Shown here: positions 47,005-59,300 of the stretch, in pieces | Position numbering within the stretch: the first letter of the stretch is position 1 | Layout of the letters: every line of letters starts with the position of its first letter | Notes under the pieces: model-generated | The model's database searches: none | The model's input: only the letters and a program-made list of their open reading frames with translations | Told to the model about the DNA's origin: nothing | Position numbers and translations under genes: made by a program | Assembly (NCBI RefSeq): GCF_000154225.1 | Contig: NZ_DS264586.1 | Coordinates: 1,828,527 to 1,892,526 of the forward strand | DNA: 64,000 nt | From: Schaalia dentiphila ATCC 17982 | Lineage (GTDB): Bacteria; Actinomycetota; Actinomycetes; Actinomycetales; Actinomycetaceae | Direction of reading: 5' to 3'

Positions 47005-48784
47005 TCGAATCCTTGTCGCCAACCGTGGCGAAATCGCTCTGCGCGTGTGCCGCACGGCCACCGACATGGGCATCGCAACAATCGCGGTCTACGCCGATCA
47101 GGATATGGCCGCGCCTCATACACGCGAGGCCGACGAGGCCCTGTCCCTCGGTGGCGACGATGCAGCGTCGACGTATTTGAACGGTGAGAAGATCCTGGCG
47201 ATCGCTCTGGAGACTGGTGCGGATGCGATTCATCCCGGCTACGGGTTCCTCTCGGAGAACTCCGAGTTTGCACGGGCTGTCGAGGATGCAGGTATCGCGT
47301 GGCTCGGCCCCGCGTCTTCCGTCATCGACGCGCTGGGCGACAAGATCAAGGCCCGCCGTGTGGCAGAGGCGTGCGGCGTGGCTCCCGTCCCCGGTGTGTC
47401 CGAACCCGTGACCTCGCGCGAGGAGGTCGAGGCGTTCATCGCCTCCGCCGGTTACCCCGTAGTGCTCAAGCGCGCCGACGGCGGCGGCGGCCGAGGCATC
47501 AGCATCATCCGCTCGCAGGCCGACCTCGACCTGTTCTTCGCGCGTCACACGGACGCTTCCGACCTGGGCGCTCACTTCGTCGAGCGTTTTGTTGAGGTCG
47601 CCCGTCACGTCGAGACGCAGTCGGCGCGCGACACGCACGGTAACTTCCACGTCATCTCGACCCGTGACTGCTCGGTGCAGCGTCGCAACCAGAAGCTGGT
47701 CGAGGAGGCTCCCGCCCCGTTCCTGCCTGAGGGCGCGCACGAGACCCTCGTGAATGCGTCGCGCGCACTGTTCGAGCACGTCGACTACGTGGGCGTGGGC
47801 ACGGTGGAGTTCCTGCTCGAGCCCGACGGCAACATCTGGTTCCTCGAGGTCAACCCGCGTCTGCAGGTCGAGCACCCCGTGTCCGAGGAAGTCACGGGCA
47901 TCGACCTGGTGCGCGAGCAGATTCGTATCGCGCAGGGCCTGCCGCTGACTACTCCCCCGGAGCCTCGTGGCCACTCCTTCGAGTTCCGCGTGACCTCTGA
48001 GGACCCGTCGAAGGACCTGACCCCCACGGCAGGCCGCCTCGACGAGGTGCACTGGCCCCTGGGCCCCGGCATCCGTCTGGAGCTGGGCATCGATCAGGGC
48101 GACTCCGTGCAGACCGCCTTCGATTCCATGATCGCCAAGATCATCGTCACCGGCGCGGATCGCGAGCAGGCGCTGGCCCGTTCGCGCCGCGCGCTGGCCG
48201 AGTTCTCGGTGCAGGGCGTGGCCACTCCGGTTCCCGTCTACCAGGACATCATCAACGATCCCGACTTCTGCGGCGTCGGCGGCTTCAACATCTCCACGCG
48301 CTGGTTCGAGACGACGTTCATGCCCAAGCACGACTACTCGGACCTGGCTGTGCCCGCCGAGGCCTCGTCGACGGCCGACCTGCCGCGTCAGACCTACATC
48401 ATCGAGCTGGATGGGCGCCGCGTGTCTCTGACTCTGCCGGCCGGCATGTTCAACGCGCCTGCCGCAGCTGCCCCTCGTCCGCCCCAGCCGCTGCGCTCGG
48501 CCCCGCGTCGCGCGGGTTCGTCCACCATTCAGGCTGGCCCGCACCAGGGCGCCCCCGGCGACATCGTCGCTCCAATGCAGGCGATCGTCGTCGCGCTGGC
48601 CGTGTCCGAGGGTGACCAGGTCGAGGAAGGCCAGCTCGTGGCCGTCCTCGAAGCCATGAAGATGGAAAAGCCGCTGCTGGCCCCGCGCGCGGGCACCGTC
48701 AGGTCCCTGTCGATCAAGCAGGGCGACACCGTGACCGCCGGGACTCGCATCGCCCACATCGCCACTGAAGAGGAGGCAGAATGA
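46991..48784 (+). CDS. accA: Acyl-CoA carboxylase alpha subunit (biotin carboxylase + BCCP)
   Basis: 597-residue subunit with ATP-grasp biotin carboxylase (ILVANRGEIALRV start, ADGGGGRGISII nucleotide loop, EVNPRLQVEHPVSEEV) and a C-terminal biotinyl domain with EAMKMEKP, Lys557 being biotinylated. It resembles AccA/BCCP chains of actinobacterial acetyl/propionyl-CoA carboxylases. It carboxylates biotin using bicarbonate and ATP. Its stop overlaps the beta subunit start by four bases (ATGA). It probably makes malonyl-CoA for the FAS downstream. Confidence 0.95.
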   Translation: MRTINRILVANRGEIALRVCRTATDMGIATIAVYADQDMAAPHTREADEALSLGGDDAASTYLNGEKILAIALETGADAIHPGYGFLSENSEFARAVEDAGIAWLGPASSVIDALGDKIKARRVAEACGVAPVPGVSEPVTSREEVEAFIASAGYPVVLKRADGGGGRGISIIRSQADLDLFFARHTDASDLGAHFVERFVEVARHVETQSARDTHGNFHVISTRDCSVQRRNQKLVEEAPAPFLPEGAHETLVNASRALFEHVDYVGVGTVEFLLEPDGNIWFLEVNPRLQVEHPVSEEVTGIDLVREQIRIAQGLPLTTPPEPRGHSFEFRVTSEDPSKDLTPTAGRLDEVHWPLGPGIRLELGIDQGDSVQTAFDSMIAKIIVTGADREQALARSRRALAEFSVQGVATPVPVYQDIINDPDFCGVGGFNISTRWFETTFMPKHDYSDLAVPAEASSTADLPRQTYIIELDGRRVSLTLPAGMFNAPAAAAPRPPQPLRSAPRRAGSSTIQAGPHQGAPGDIVAPMQAIVVALAVSEGDQVEEGQLVAVLEAMKMEKPLLAPRAGTVRSLSIKQGDTVTAGTRIAHIATEEEAE

Positions 48785-50337
48785 GCACCCCCAGCCCGCT
48801 CACGCGTGACGGGTTTATTCAGGCCCAGGACGCGATCGCTCAGGCCGCCGAAGAGAAGGCCGCCCAGCGCCAGCACGCGAAAAAGAAGCTGACGGCGCGT
48901 GAGCGTCTGTCTCTCTTCTTCGACGACGGCGTGTGGCACGAGGTCGGTCAGTTCATCGGTGGTTCTGTGCGCGAAGGTCGGATCGGTTCAGCTGTGGCCG
49001 CCGGTTACGGTCGCGTGCAGGGGCGGATGGTCGCCGCCTACGCGCAGGATTTCTCGGTGCTCGGTGGCACCCTGGGCAAGGTCGAGGGCGACAAGATCGT
49101 CGACCTGATCGACCGGGGCATCCGCATGCGCATTCCGATCGTCGGAATTCAGGATTCGGGCGGCGCCCGCATCCAGGAGGGCGTCGTCGCCCTCGCCCAG
49201 TACGGCCGCATCTTCAAGAAAACGTGCGAGGCCTCGGGCCTGGTTCCCCAGATTTCGATCATCCTGGGGCCCTGCGCCGGTGGCGCCGTGTATCAGCCGG
49301 CCCTCACCGACTTCATCGTCATGACGCGCGAGAATTCGCACATGTTCGTGACGGGCCCGGACGTCGTCGCCGCGACGACCGGTGAGAAGGTCACGCTCGA
49401 CGAGCTCGGCGGCGCACCGATCCACAACTTCCAGTCGGGCGTCGCCCACCACATGGCCGACACCGAGGAAGAGGCAATCGACTACGTGCGGTCCCTGCTG
49501 GACTATCTGCCTTCCTCATGCGAGGTCGCTCCCCCCAAGTACGAGTACATTCCCAATCCCGAGGACGAGGCTGCGGCCCGCGCGGTTGCCGACCTGGTTC
49601 CGACGTCGGCGCGTCAGCCCTACGACGTGCGCGACGTGGTGCGTTCGCTCGTTGACCACGGTGAGTACGTGGAGATTCAGGACCTGTTCGCTCCCAACGT
49701 GACGATCGGTTTCGCGTGTGTCGATGGCCAGTCGGTGGGCATCGTGGCAAACCAGCCGATGAACGACGCTGGCACGCTCGACGTGGATGCCTCGGAGAAG
49801 GCGGCCCGCTTCGTGCGTTTCTGCGACGCGTTCGGCCTGCCGATCGTCACCTTCGTGGACGTTCCCGGCTACCGTCCGGGCACCGAGCAGGAGCAGGCGG
49901 GCATCATCCGCCGCGGCGCGAAGGTGATCGTTGCCTACGCGAACGCAACCGTGCCGATGGTGACCGTCATCCTGCGTAAGGCCTACGGCGGCGCCTACAT
50001 CGTGATGGGTTCGAAGTCGATCGGCGCGGACCTGGCGTTCGCGTGGCCCGACGCTCAGATTGCCGTCATGGGCGCGGAGGGCGCGGCTTCGATCATGTAC
50101 CGCCGCGAACTTGCTGCCGCCCGCGAGAAAGGGACCTTCGAGGAGACGAAGGCCGAGCTTGTGGCCCGCTACGAGGAGGAGACCGTCAACCCCGAGGTCT
50201 CCGTGTCCTCGGGCCAGCTCGACGGCATCATCGCTCCCGCCGATACCCGCCAGACCATCATCGATTCCCTGCACCTGCTGGCCACGAAGGACCAGCGTGC
50301 ACCCCACGTCAAGCGTCACGATAACGGCCCTCTGTGA
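48781..50337 (+). CDS. accD: Acyl-CoA carboxylase beta subunit (carboxyltransferase)
   Basis: 518-residue carboxyltransferase that moves CO2 from biotin to acetyl- or propionyl-CoA. GIQDSGGARIQEGV and LGPCAGGAVYQPALTD form the N-terminal crotonase half; the second half has VDVPGYRPGTEQEQ, GAKVIVAYANATVPMVTVI and KAYGGAYIVMGSK. The length is normal for AccD/PCCB. Substrate choice cannot be decided, but linkage to fas makes acetyl-CoA likely. Confidence 0.94.
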   Translation: MSTPSPLTRDGFIQAQDAIAQAAEEKAAQRQHAKKKLTARERLSLFFDDGVWHEVGQFIGGSVREGRIGSAVAAGYGRVQGRMVAAYAQDFSVLGGTLGKVEGDKIVDLIDRGIRMRIPIVGIQDSGGARIQEGVVALAQYGRIFKKTCEASGLVPQISIILGPCAGGAVYQPALTDFIVMTRENSHMFVTGPDVVAATTGEKVTLDELGGAPIHNFQSGVAHHMADTEEEAIDYVRSLLDYLPSSCEVAPPKYEYIPNPEDEAAARAVADLVPTSARQPYDVRDVVRSLVDHGEYVEIQDLFAPNVTIGFACVDGQSVGIVANQPMNDAGTLDVDASEKAARFVRFCDAFGLPIVTFVDVPGYRPGTEQEQAGIIRRGAKVIVAYANATVPMVTVILRKAYGGAYIVMGSKSIGADLAFAWPDAQIAVMGAEGAASIMYRRELAAAREKGTFEETKAELVARYEEETVNPEVSVSSGQLDGIIAPADTRQTIIDSLHLLATKDQRAPHVKRHDNGPL

Positions 50338-50353
50338 CCGGCGTCGTTTGAGA

Positions 50354-50365
50354 AGAATTATCCCC
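50354..50365 (+). promoter_or_regulatory. AGAATTATCCCC element before fas
   Basis: In the 44-base accD-fas gap, AGAATTATCCCC resembles AGAATTATCTCCCC before birA (46072-46085). It could be a shared operator for fatty-acid genes or a -10 (TTATCC) of an internal promoter. A GAAGGAAAG ribosome site follows. Confidence 0.4.
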
Positions 50366-50381
50366 GAAGGAAAGTAAGAAC

Positions 50382-53300
50382 ATGTCGTTTGTGTCCTCTC
50401 TGAATGAGACCCCCTACGCGCTGACCTTTGCCGGTCAGGCCACCCCGTGGCGCACCGCCCTCGACGAGATTGCTCGCGATCCCGAGATCGCCGAGATCAT
50501 CGCCGGCGTTATCAAGGCCTCGGACCAGGTACTCTCCCCCGTGCGCCGCTCGCTGGCCACCCAGTCGGTTGCTTCCCTCCCCTTCGAGCTGCCTGCTGCT
50601 CCCGAGTCTGCGGCTGTGCCCCGCGACGTGGCCGGCCCGGACGAGGCCGCCCTGTCGGTTCCCGGTATCGTCGCCGCCCAGCTCGGTGCGCTCATCGATC
50701 TGACGCGCGCCGGCCTGAACATCGTCGCCAACCAGCCCACCGCGTTTGAGGGTCACTCCCAGGGCGTGCTCGGCGTGGAGATCGCCCGCGCGTGGATCGC
50801 CGGGGACGAGGCCCGGGCTGCCTCCGTGTTCGCGCTCGCTCGTCTGATCGGCGCGGCCGCCGCTCGCATCACGCGCCGCGCTCGCGCCCCGCACGCCGGC
50901 GACGCGACCTACATGGTGTCCGTGCGCGGCGTGTCTGACGCTCTCCTCGGACGCATCATCGACTCCCTGCCGTCAACCTCGCATCCCCTCTCGATCGCTC
51001 TGCGCAACGACACCGACACGCACGTTGTGTCGGGCGCCCCGAACGACCTGGCGTCCCTCGTTGCAGCCATCGAGCGCGCCGCCGCCAAGGACAAGGCCGC
51101 GCACGACGCCCACGAGCGCGGTGGCCGCCCGCTGACCCCCGTGTGCGAATACCTGCCGGTGTACGTGCCCTTCCACTCCCCCATGCTCACCGACGCTCTC
51201 GCCCTCGTGGACGAGTGGGCCGCCCAGTGCGGTATCGACGCCGAGCTGGCCCACTCCCTGGGCGCCGCCGTGCTCACGACCCCCGTGGACTGGCCCTCCC
51301 AGATCCGCGCGGCCGCCGAGTCCGGCGCGACCTGGATCATCGACATGGGCCCGGGCACCACGACGGTTCGCATGACCCACGCCCTCGTCGAGGGCACCGG
51401 CGTTGGCGTCGTCCCCGCAGGCACCGCCTCCGACCGCGACAAGGCCGCGACCCCCGGCTGGGCCCCCGAACCCGGCACCGACTGGTCGTACCTGCGTCCC
51501 AGCCTCGTGACCCTTCCCGACGGCAAGACCGTCGTTGACACCGCCTTCTCGCGCCTGACCGGCCGCTCCCCCGTCCTCCTGGCCGGCATGACGCCGACGA
51601 CCGTCGATCCCGAGATCGTCGCGGCTGCCGCAAACGCCGGTTTCTGGGCCGAAATGGCCGGCGGTGGCCAGGTCACCGAAGAGGTCTACAACGAGAACCT
51701 GGCGGGCCTGCGTGCCCAGTTGCGCCCCGGCCACACCGCCGAGTTCAACTCCATGTTCCTGGACCGCTACCTGTGGAACCTCCAGTTCGGTCAGGCTCGC
51801 ATCGTGTCGCGTTCGCGCGCGTCCGGCGCCCCCATCGACGGCGTCGTTATCTCCGCGGGTATCCCCGAACAGGACGAGGCCCTGGCTCTCATCGAGCAGC
51901 TGCGCGCCGACGGCTTCCCCTACGTGGCCTTCAAGCCCGGCACGGTTGACCAGATCCGCAAGGTCATCGCTATCGCTCGCGAGGCCGACCCGATCAAGGT
52001 CATCGTCCAGGTCGAGGACGGCCACTCCGGCGGCCACCACTCCTGGGAGGACCTGTCCGACCTCCTGCTGGCCACCTACGCTCAGCTGCGCGCCCAGTCC
52101 AACATCGTCCTGACCGTGGGCGGCGGCATCGGCACCCCCGAGCGCGCCGCTGACTTCCTCACCGGCGACTGGTCGGCTCGCTACGGCCGCCCGCCCATGC
52201 CCGTCGACGGCGTCCTCGTGGGCACCGCCGCGATGACCACGAAGGAAGCACACACCACTAAGGCGGTCAAGGAACTCCTCGTGGCCACGCCGGGTGTGCC
52301 CGACAACGACGAGCTGGGCGGCTGGGTCGGCGAAGGCGTGACCCGCGGCGGCATGACCTCCGGCCTGTCGCACCTGCGCGCCGACATGCACGAGGTCTCC
52401 AACGCCGCGGCCGCAGCTGCGCGCATCATCGCCGAGATCGGCTCCGACGGCGCCCAGGTGCGCGCCCGCAAGGACGAGATCGTCGAGATCCTCTCCCACA
52501 CGGCCAAGCCCTACTTCGGTGACCTCGAAGTGATGACCTACGAGGCCTGGGTGCGCCGTTTCGCCGACTTGTCCTACCCGTGGGTTGATCCCACATGGCA
52601 GATCCGCTTCCACGACCTCCTCCAGCGCGTCGAGGCGCGTCTGGCGCCCGTGGATCACGGCGAGGTCGAAACCCTGTTCCCGACCGTCGAGGACGTGGCC
52701 GACGCGCACGCCGCGGCCGACCGCCTGATGGCCGCCTACCCGAACGCCGCGACGACGCACGTCACCCCCATCGACGCTGCCTGGTTCCCGGCCCTGTGCC
52801 GCTCCTACCCCAAGCCGATGCCCTTCGTCCCGATCCTGGACGACGACCTCATCCGCTGGTGGGGCCAGGACTGCCTGTGGCAGGCGCAGGACGAGCGCTA
52901 CACCGCCGACCAGGTCCGCATCATCCCCGGCCCCGTCTCCGTGGCCGGCATCGACCGCGTCGACGAGCCCGTCGCTTCCCTCCTGGGCCGCTTCGAGGCC
53001 GCAGCAGCCGATCGGCTTGCTGCCTCCGGTGCCGTCGCGACGCCCGTCGCCGCGCGCCTGGGTAACGGTAAGCCCGCCGCCACCCGCGAGGAATGGCTGC
53101 GCAAGGTCCCCTTCATCTCGTGGACCGGCCACCTCATGACCAACCCGGCCTCCATACTCGACGAGGATCGCGTGTCCCTGAACCCGACCGACACCGGCGT
53201 GGACATGGTCATCCACCTCGACACTGCGTGGGACAACGACCCTCGCGGCGCCGAGAAGCACGCGGTGCGCGAGCTGGTCTTCCCGCTGGTTCTATCCGGC

Positions 53301-56300
53301 GAGGACGGCGCGGTCCCGGTCATCGACGAGGCCAAGCTACCCCAGCGCATGTACGCGATGCTCGCGGCGACCGCCGGCGTGACCTCCGTGTCCGTCGCCG
53401 GTGACACCGTGGACGCTCTGCCCGCCATGGTTCCCTCCGCCAAGTCCGTCTTCGGCGAGGCACACTACTCCTTCACGCTGGCCCCCACCCTGGGCTTCGA
53501 CCACGCAGAGGCCACGGGCGCGGCCCTTCCCGCCAGCTACGAGCTGGCTGCCTGGGCGCCCGACGCGCTGCTCGGCCCCGCCTGGCCGGCGATCTACGCG
53601 GCGTTGGGTTCGGCCATCCACAACGACTATCCGGTCATCGAGGGTCTGCTCAACGCGGTCCACCTCGATCACTCGATCACGCTGAAGTACACGCCCGAGC
53701 AGATGCTCGAGCGCGGCATCACGACGATCGATGTGACGAGCCACGTGGCCGCCGTCAACGAGTCCTCCTCCGGACGTATCGTCACGGTCGCCCTCGAGCT
53801 GAGCGCGAACGGCGAGTATGTGGGCTCCACTCAGGAGCGCTTCGCGATCCGCGGCCGCGCCACCAGCAACCGCGCACCCTCCGAGGCCGCGCCCTTCGGC
53901 GGCGCGAACATCGAAGTCGTCGACAGTCCCCGATCGGTCCTGCGCCGCGTGACCGTCAAGGCTCCAGACGACATGACGCCCTTTGCGATCGTCTCGGGCG
54001 ACTACAACCCGATCCACACCTCCTACGCGGCCGCCAAGGTCGCTGGCATGGACGCGCCTCTGGTGCACGGGATGTGGCTGTCGGCGACCGCTCAGCACGC
54101 GGCTGAGGCCGTTGTCGCCGGTCAGGGCGGCGCTCAGATCGCCGGCTGGACGTACTACATGTACGGCACCGTCGACCTGAACGACGAGGTTGAGATCACC
54201 GTCGAGCGTGTGGGTCGCGTCGTCGGTGGCGGTCTGTCCCTCGAGGTCACCTGCCGCATCAACAAGCAGGTCGTCTCGCGTGCGTCGGCCTACACCTTCG
54301 CCCCGAAGGTCGCCTACGTCTACCCCGGCCAGGGCATCCAGAGCGCCGGCATGGGTCTGGACGAGCGCACCAAGTCCAAGGCTGTGGACGAGGTCTGGCG
54401 CCGCGCCGATGCGCACACCCGCTCGGCGATGGGCTTCTCCATCCTGGCGATCGTGCGCGACAACCCGACCGAGATCGTGGCGCGCGGCGTGACCTACCGG
54501 CACCCCGAGGGCGTCCTGAACCTCACCCAGTTCACGCAGGTTGCGCTCGCGACGCTGGCTATCGGCCAGACGGCCCGCATGCGCGAAGAGGGTGTCCTGG
54601 TTCCTGGTGCCGCCTTCGCCGGTCACTCGCTCGGCGAGTACGACGCTCTGGCCGCATACGCTGAGGTCTTCCCCCTCGAAACCGTCCTCGACCTGGTCTT
54701 CCAGCGCGGTTCCACGATGCACTCGCTCGTGCCCCGCGACGAGAACGGCCGTTCGAACTACCGCATGGGTGCCCTGCGCCCGAACCAGTTCGGCATCGAC
54801 GACGCTCACGTCGTGGAGTACGTCGAGTCGATCGCTCAGGCATCGGGTGAGTTCCTCCAGATCGTCAACTTCAACCTGGCCGGCCAGCAGTACGCCGTCG
54901 CCGGTACGGTCGCGGGCCTGAAGGCCCTCGAGGAGGACGCCGCCAAGCGCGCCGCCGAGCACGGTGGCAAGCGTCCCTTCATGTACGTTCCCGGCATCGA
55001 CGTGCCCTTCCATTCCACTGTCCTGCGCAGCGGCGTGGCGGACTTCCGTACGAAGCTCAACGAGCGTATCCCCGCCGAGATCGACCCCGCGAAGCTCGTG
55101 GGCCGCTACATCCCCAACCTGGTGGCGCGTCCCTTCGAGCTCACCCGCGAGTTCGCTCAGTCCATCCTCGACGTGGTTCCCTCCGAGACGGTGCGCGAGC
55201 TGCTCGAGACGGAAGGTGCGTGGGACGCCGCCCTGGCCAACCCGGGTGTCCTGACCCGCACGCTGCTCATCGAGCTGCTGTGCTGGCAGTTCGCCTCCCC
55301 GGTACGCTGGATCGAGACGCAGCGCGTACTGCTGTCGACCGAAGAAGCTGCCCCAGGCGTTGCCGGCCTGGGCGTCGATCAGGTCATCGAGGTCGGCCTC
55401 GGCGCCGCCCCGACCCTGGCCAACCTGGCCTCCCGCACCCTGCTCGCCCCCGCGTTCGCGCTCTCTCGCGTCGACGTGTTCAACGTCCAGCGCGACGAGC
55501 CCCGCGTCTACGCGACCGACGTCGCCGTGATCGAGGACGAAGAGGACGAGGAGATCACCCCGGCGGCTCCCGCTGCCGACGCTGCTCCCGCGCCTGCCCC
55601 GGCTGCCCCCGCCGCCGAGGCCGCTCCGGCCCCCGCCCCTGCTGCCCCGACCGGCGGCCCCTCGGGAGCCGACGTCGCGGACCTGCCCTTCACGGCGTCC
55701 TCCGCCATCGTCGCCCTGCTGGCGCTGTCCGCTAAGATTCGCATCGACGAGGTTGGCGCCACCGACACGACCGAGTCGCTGACCAACGGCGTGTCCTCGC
55801 GCCGTAACCAGCTGCTCATGGATATGTCCTCCGAGCTCGGCCTGAACTCCATCGACGGCGCCGGCGAGGCCGACGTGGCCACGCTGTCTGCGACGGTCGA
55901 CAAGGCCGCCAAGGGCTACAAGCCCTTCGGCCCGGTCCTGGCTGAGGCCGTCAAGGAGCGCACGCGCAAGCTGTTCGGCGCCGCCGGCGTCAAGGCCGGC
56001 CACATCGCCGACCGCGTCACCGGCACGTGGCAGCTGGGACCCGGCTGGGCCCACCACGTCACCGCCGAGATCGTCCTGGGCACCCGTGAGGGCGCCTCGA
56101 CCCGCGACGGCGATCTGGCCACCCTGCCGCTGGATGCACCGACGAACGCCGCCGGCGTCGATGCCCTCATCGATGCTGCCGTGGCAGCCGTCGCTGCCCG
56201 CGAAGGTATCGCCGTGTCCCTACCGAGCGCCGGTGGCGCGTCCGGTGGCGGCGTCGTTGACTCCGCCGCGCTGGACGCCTACGCCGCATCCGTGACGGGT

Positions 56301-59300
56301 GAGGACGGCGTCCTGGCCAAGACCGCTCGCACGATCCTGTCCGAGCTGGGTCTGAACGCCCCCGCCCCCACCGGCGAGGACTCCTCCGACGACGCGCGCG
56401 TCATCGACGCCGTCGCCGCCGAGCTGGGTTCGGGCTGGGTCGACCTGGTCGAGCCTCGCTTCGACGCCGCACGCGCCGTCCTGCTGGACGACCGCTGGGC
56501 ATCCGCCCGTGAGGACGTCGCCCGTTACGTCGCCGAAGGCACACTCGCCGAGGGTGCGTCCTTCGTTGGCACCGGCCGCGCGGTGGCCGAGCAGGCCTCG
56601 TACTGGGCGAACAGCCTGCGCGCTGAGGGCGATCACGAACGCGCGGCTCGACTCGAGCAGATCGCGGCCGACGCGCTGTCTTCCTCCGAGGACCTGCCCT
56701 ACGCGAACGACGTCGCCGTGGTCACCGGCATGACCCCCGCCTCCATCGGTGGCGCGGTCGTGGGCGGCCTGCTCGCCGGTGGCGCGACGGTCATCGCGAC
56801 TTCCTCGTCGATCTCCGCATCGCGCCTGGATTTCGCCAAGGAGCTCTACCGCACGCACGCCGCTGGCGGTGCGAAGCTGTGGCTGGTTCCCGCGAACCTG
56901 GCCTCCTACCGCGACGTTGACGCGCTCGTGGAATGGATCGGCACCGAGCAGACGAAGTCCGTGGGTGCCGACGTGAAGGTAACGAAGGAAGCCCTTGTCC
57001 CGACGCTGTTCTACCCGTTCGCTGCTCCGCGCGTTTCCGGCACGCTGGCCGACGCGGGCCCGGCCTCTGAGAACCAGATGCGCCTGCTGCTGTGGAGCGT
57101 TGAGCGTTCCATCGCCGGCCTGTGCGCGATCGGGTCCGACACGCACGCCGACCACCGCCTGCACGTCGTGCTGCCCGGTTCCCCGAACCGCGGCATCTTC
57201 GGTGGCGACGGCGCGTACGCCGAGGCGAAGGCCTCCTTCGACGCCATCGCAACCCGCTGGGCGGCCGAGCCGATCTGGGGCTCGCGCGTCTCGATCGCTC
57301 ACCCCCGTATCGGTTGGGTACGTGGCACCGGCCTCATGGGCGGCAACGACCCGATGGTCGCCGCCGTCGAGTCCGCGGGTGTTCGCACCTGGTCAACCGA
57401 AGAAATGGCCGAGCAGCTGCTCAACCTGTCGAGCGCCAAGGTGCGCGCGCAGGCTGCCACCGCCCCGGTGGACGCCGACCTGACCGGCGGCCTGGACTCC
57501 TCCATCGACCTGCGTGCGCTGCGCGCTCAGGCCGATGCCGCCTTCCCCGCTCCCCCTGCTGAGCAGCCGGTCGCGACCGTCTCCGCGCTGCCCTCGCCCT
57601 CGCAGGTCACCGTGCCGCACGTCGACCCCTCGCAGTGGGGTGGCACCACCGCGTCGCTGGCCGACACGGTCGTCATCGTCGGTCACGGCGAGGTCGGCCC
57701 GTGGGGCAGCGCCCGTACCCGCGTCCAGGCCGAGCTCGGTATCCACACCGACGGCTCCGTCGAGCTCACCCCCGCGGGCGTGCTCGAGCTGGCATGGATG
57801 ACCGGCCTGCTGACCTGGTCGGACACCCCGGTGGGCGGCTGGTACGACAAGGACGACCAGCTGGTGCCCGAGTCGGAGATCTTCGATCGCTACCGCGACG
57901 AGGTCGTGGCCCGCTCCGGCGTGCGCTTCTTCCACGACGATGGCCCGCTGCACGACGGCTACACGCCCGAGTCCGCGATGGTCTTCCTGGACCGCGACAT
58001 CACCTTCACGGTCGAGGACGAGGCCGAGGCACGCTCCTACGCCGAGGCTGACCCGCAGTTCACTGTCATCGAGCAGACCGCGTTCGGTGAGTGGCAGGTG
58101 ACTCGCAAGGCCGGTGCCCAGGTGCGCGTGCCGCGTCGCGCGACGCTGAACCGCCGCATCGGCGGCCTGTTCCCGACGGACTTTGACCCGGCTCGCTGGG
58201 GCATCCCGGCCTCGATGCTGGATTCGATCGACCCAATCGCCGTGTGGAACCTGGTCTCCGCCGTGGACGCGTTCGTGTCTGCTGGCTTCAGCCCCGCCGA
58301 ACTGCTGCGCGTCGTCCACCCGGCGACCGTGGCCTCCACGCAGGGCACCGGCTTCGGTGGCATGCGCTCGATGCACAAGCTCTTCGTCGACCGCTTCCTG
58401 GGAGAGGATTACCCGCAGGACATCCTGCAGGAGACCCTGCCCAACGTCGTGGCTGCACACACCATGCAGTCCTACGTGGGCGGCTACGGCTCGATGATCA
58501 ACCCGGTCGGCGCCTGCGCGACCGCCGCGGTGTCCATCGAGGAGGGCCTCGACAAGATCAAGGCTGGCAAGGCGGACTTCGTCGTGGCCGGCGCGATCGA
58601 CGACATCCAGGTGGAGTCGATCGTGGGCTTCGGCGCGATGAATGCGACGGCGAACTCCAACGAGCTGCTCGCTCGCGGTATCTCCCCGCGCTTCGTCTCG
58701 CGCGCTAACGACCGCCGCCGTGGCGGCTTCGTCGAGGCGCAGGGCGGCGGCACCGTGCTGCTCACCCGCGCGTCGGTAGCGCTCGACATGAACCTGCCGG
58801 TCCTGGCTGTCGTGGCCCACGCGCAGACCTTCAGCGACGGCGCGCACACCTCGATTCCGGCCCCCGGCCTGGGTGCCCTCGCGGTGGCGCGCGGCGGACG
58901 TGACTCGGTCATCGCCCGCAACCTCGCCGAACTCGGCGTGGGCATCGACGACGTATCCTTCGTGTCCAAGCACGACACGTCCACGAACGCCAACGACCCC
59001 AACGAGTCCGATCTGCACACCCGCGTCGGTACGGCGCTGGGCCGCACCCCCGGTAACCCGTTGCTGGTCATCTCGCAGAAGACCCTCACGGGTCACGCGA
59101 AGGGTGGCGCCTGCGTGTTCCAGGTGGGCGGCATCATCGACGTGTTCCGCACAGGTCTGATCCCCGCGAACGTCGCGCTGGACTGCGTCGACGACGCGAT
59201 GGAGAAGTACAGCCCACTCGTGTGGCTGCGTTCCCCGCTCAACCTGTCCTCTCGTGGACCGGTGCGTGCGGCGTTCGCGACCTCGCTCGGCTTCGGCCAT

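Noticed and set aside
53337..56057. 906-codon minus-strand frame opposite fas
   Set aside because: Low-complexity Gly/Arg/Asp-rich translation, typical of the antisense frame of a GC-rich gene; the plus strand here is the clearly recognised FAS.
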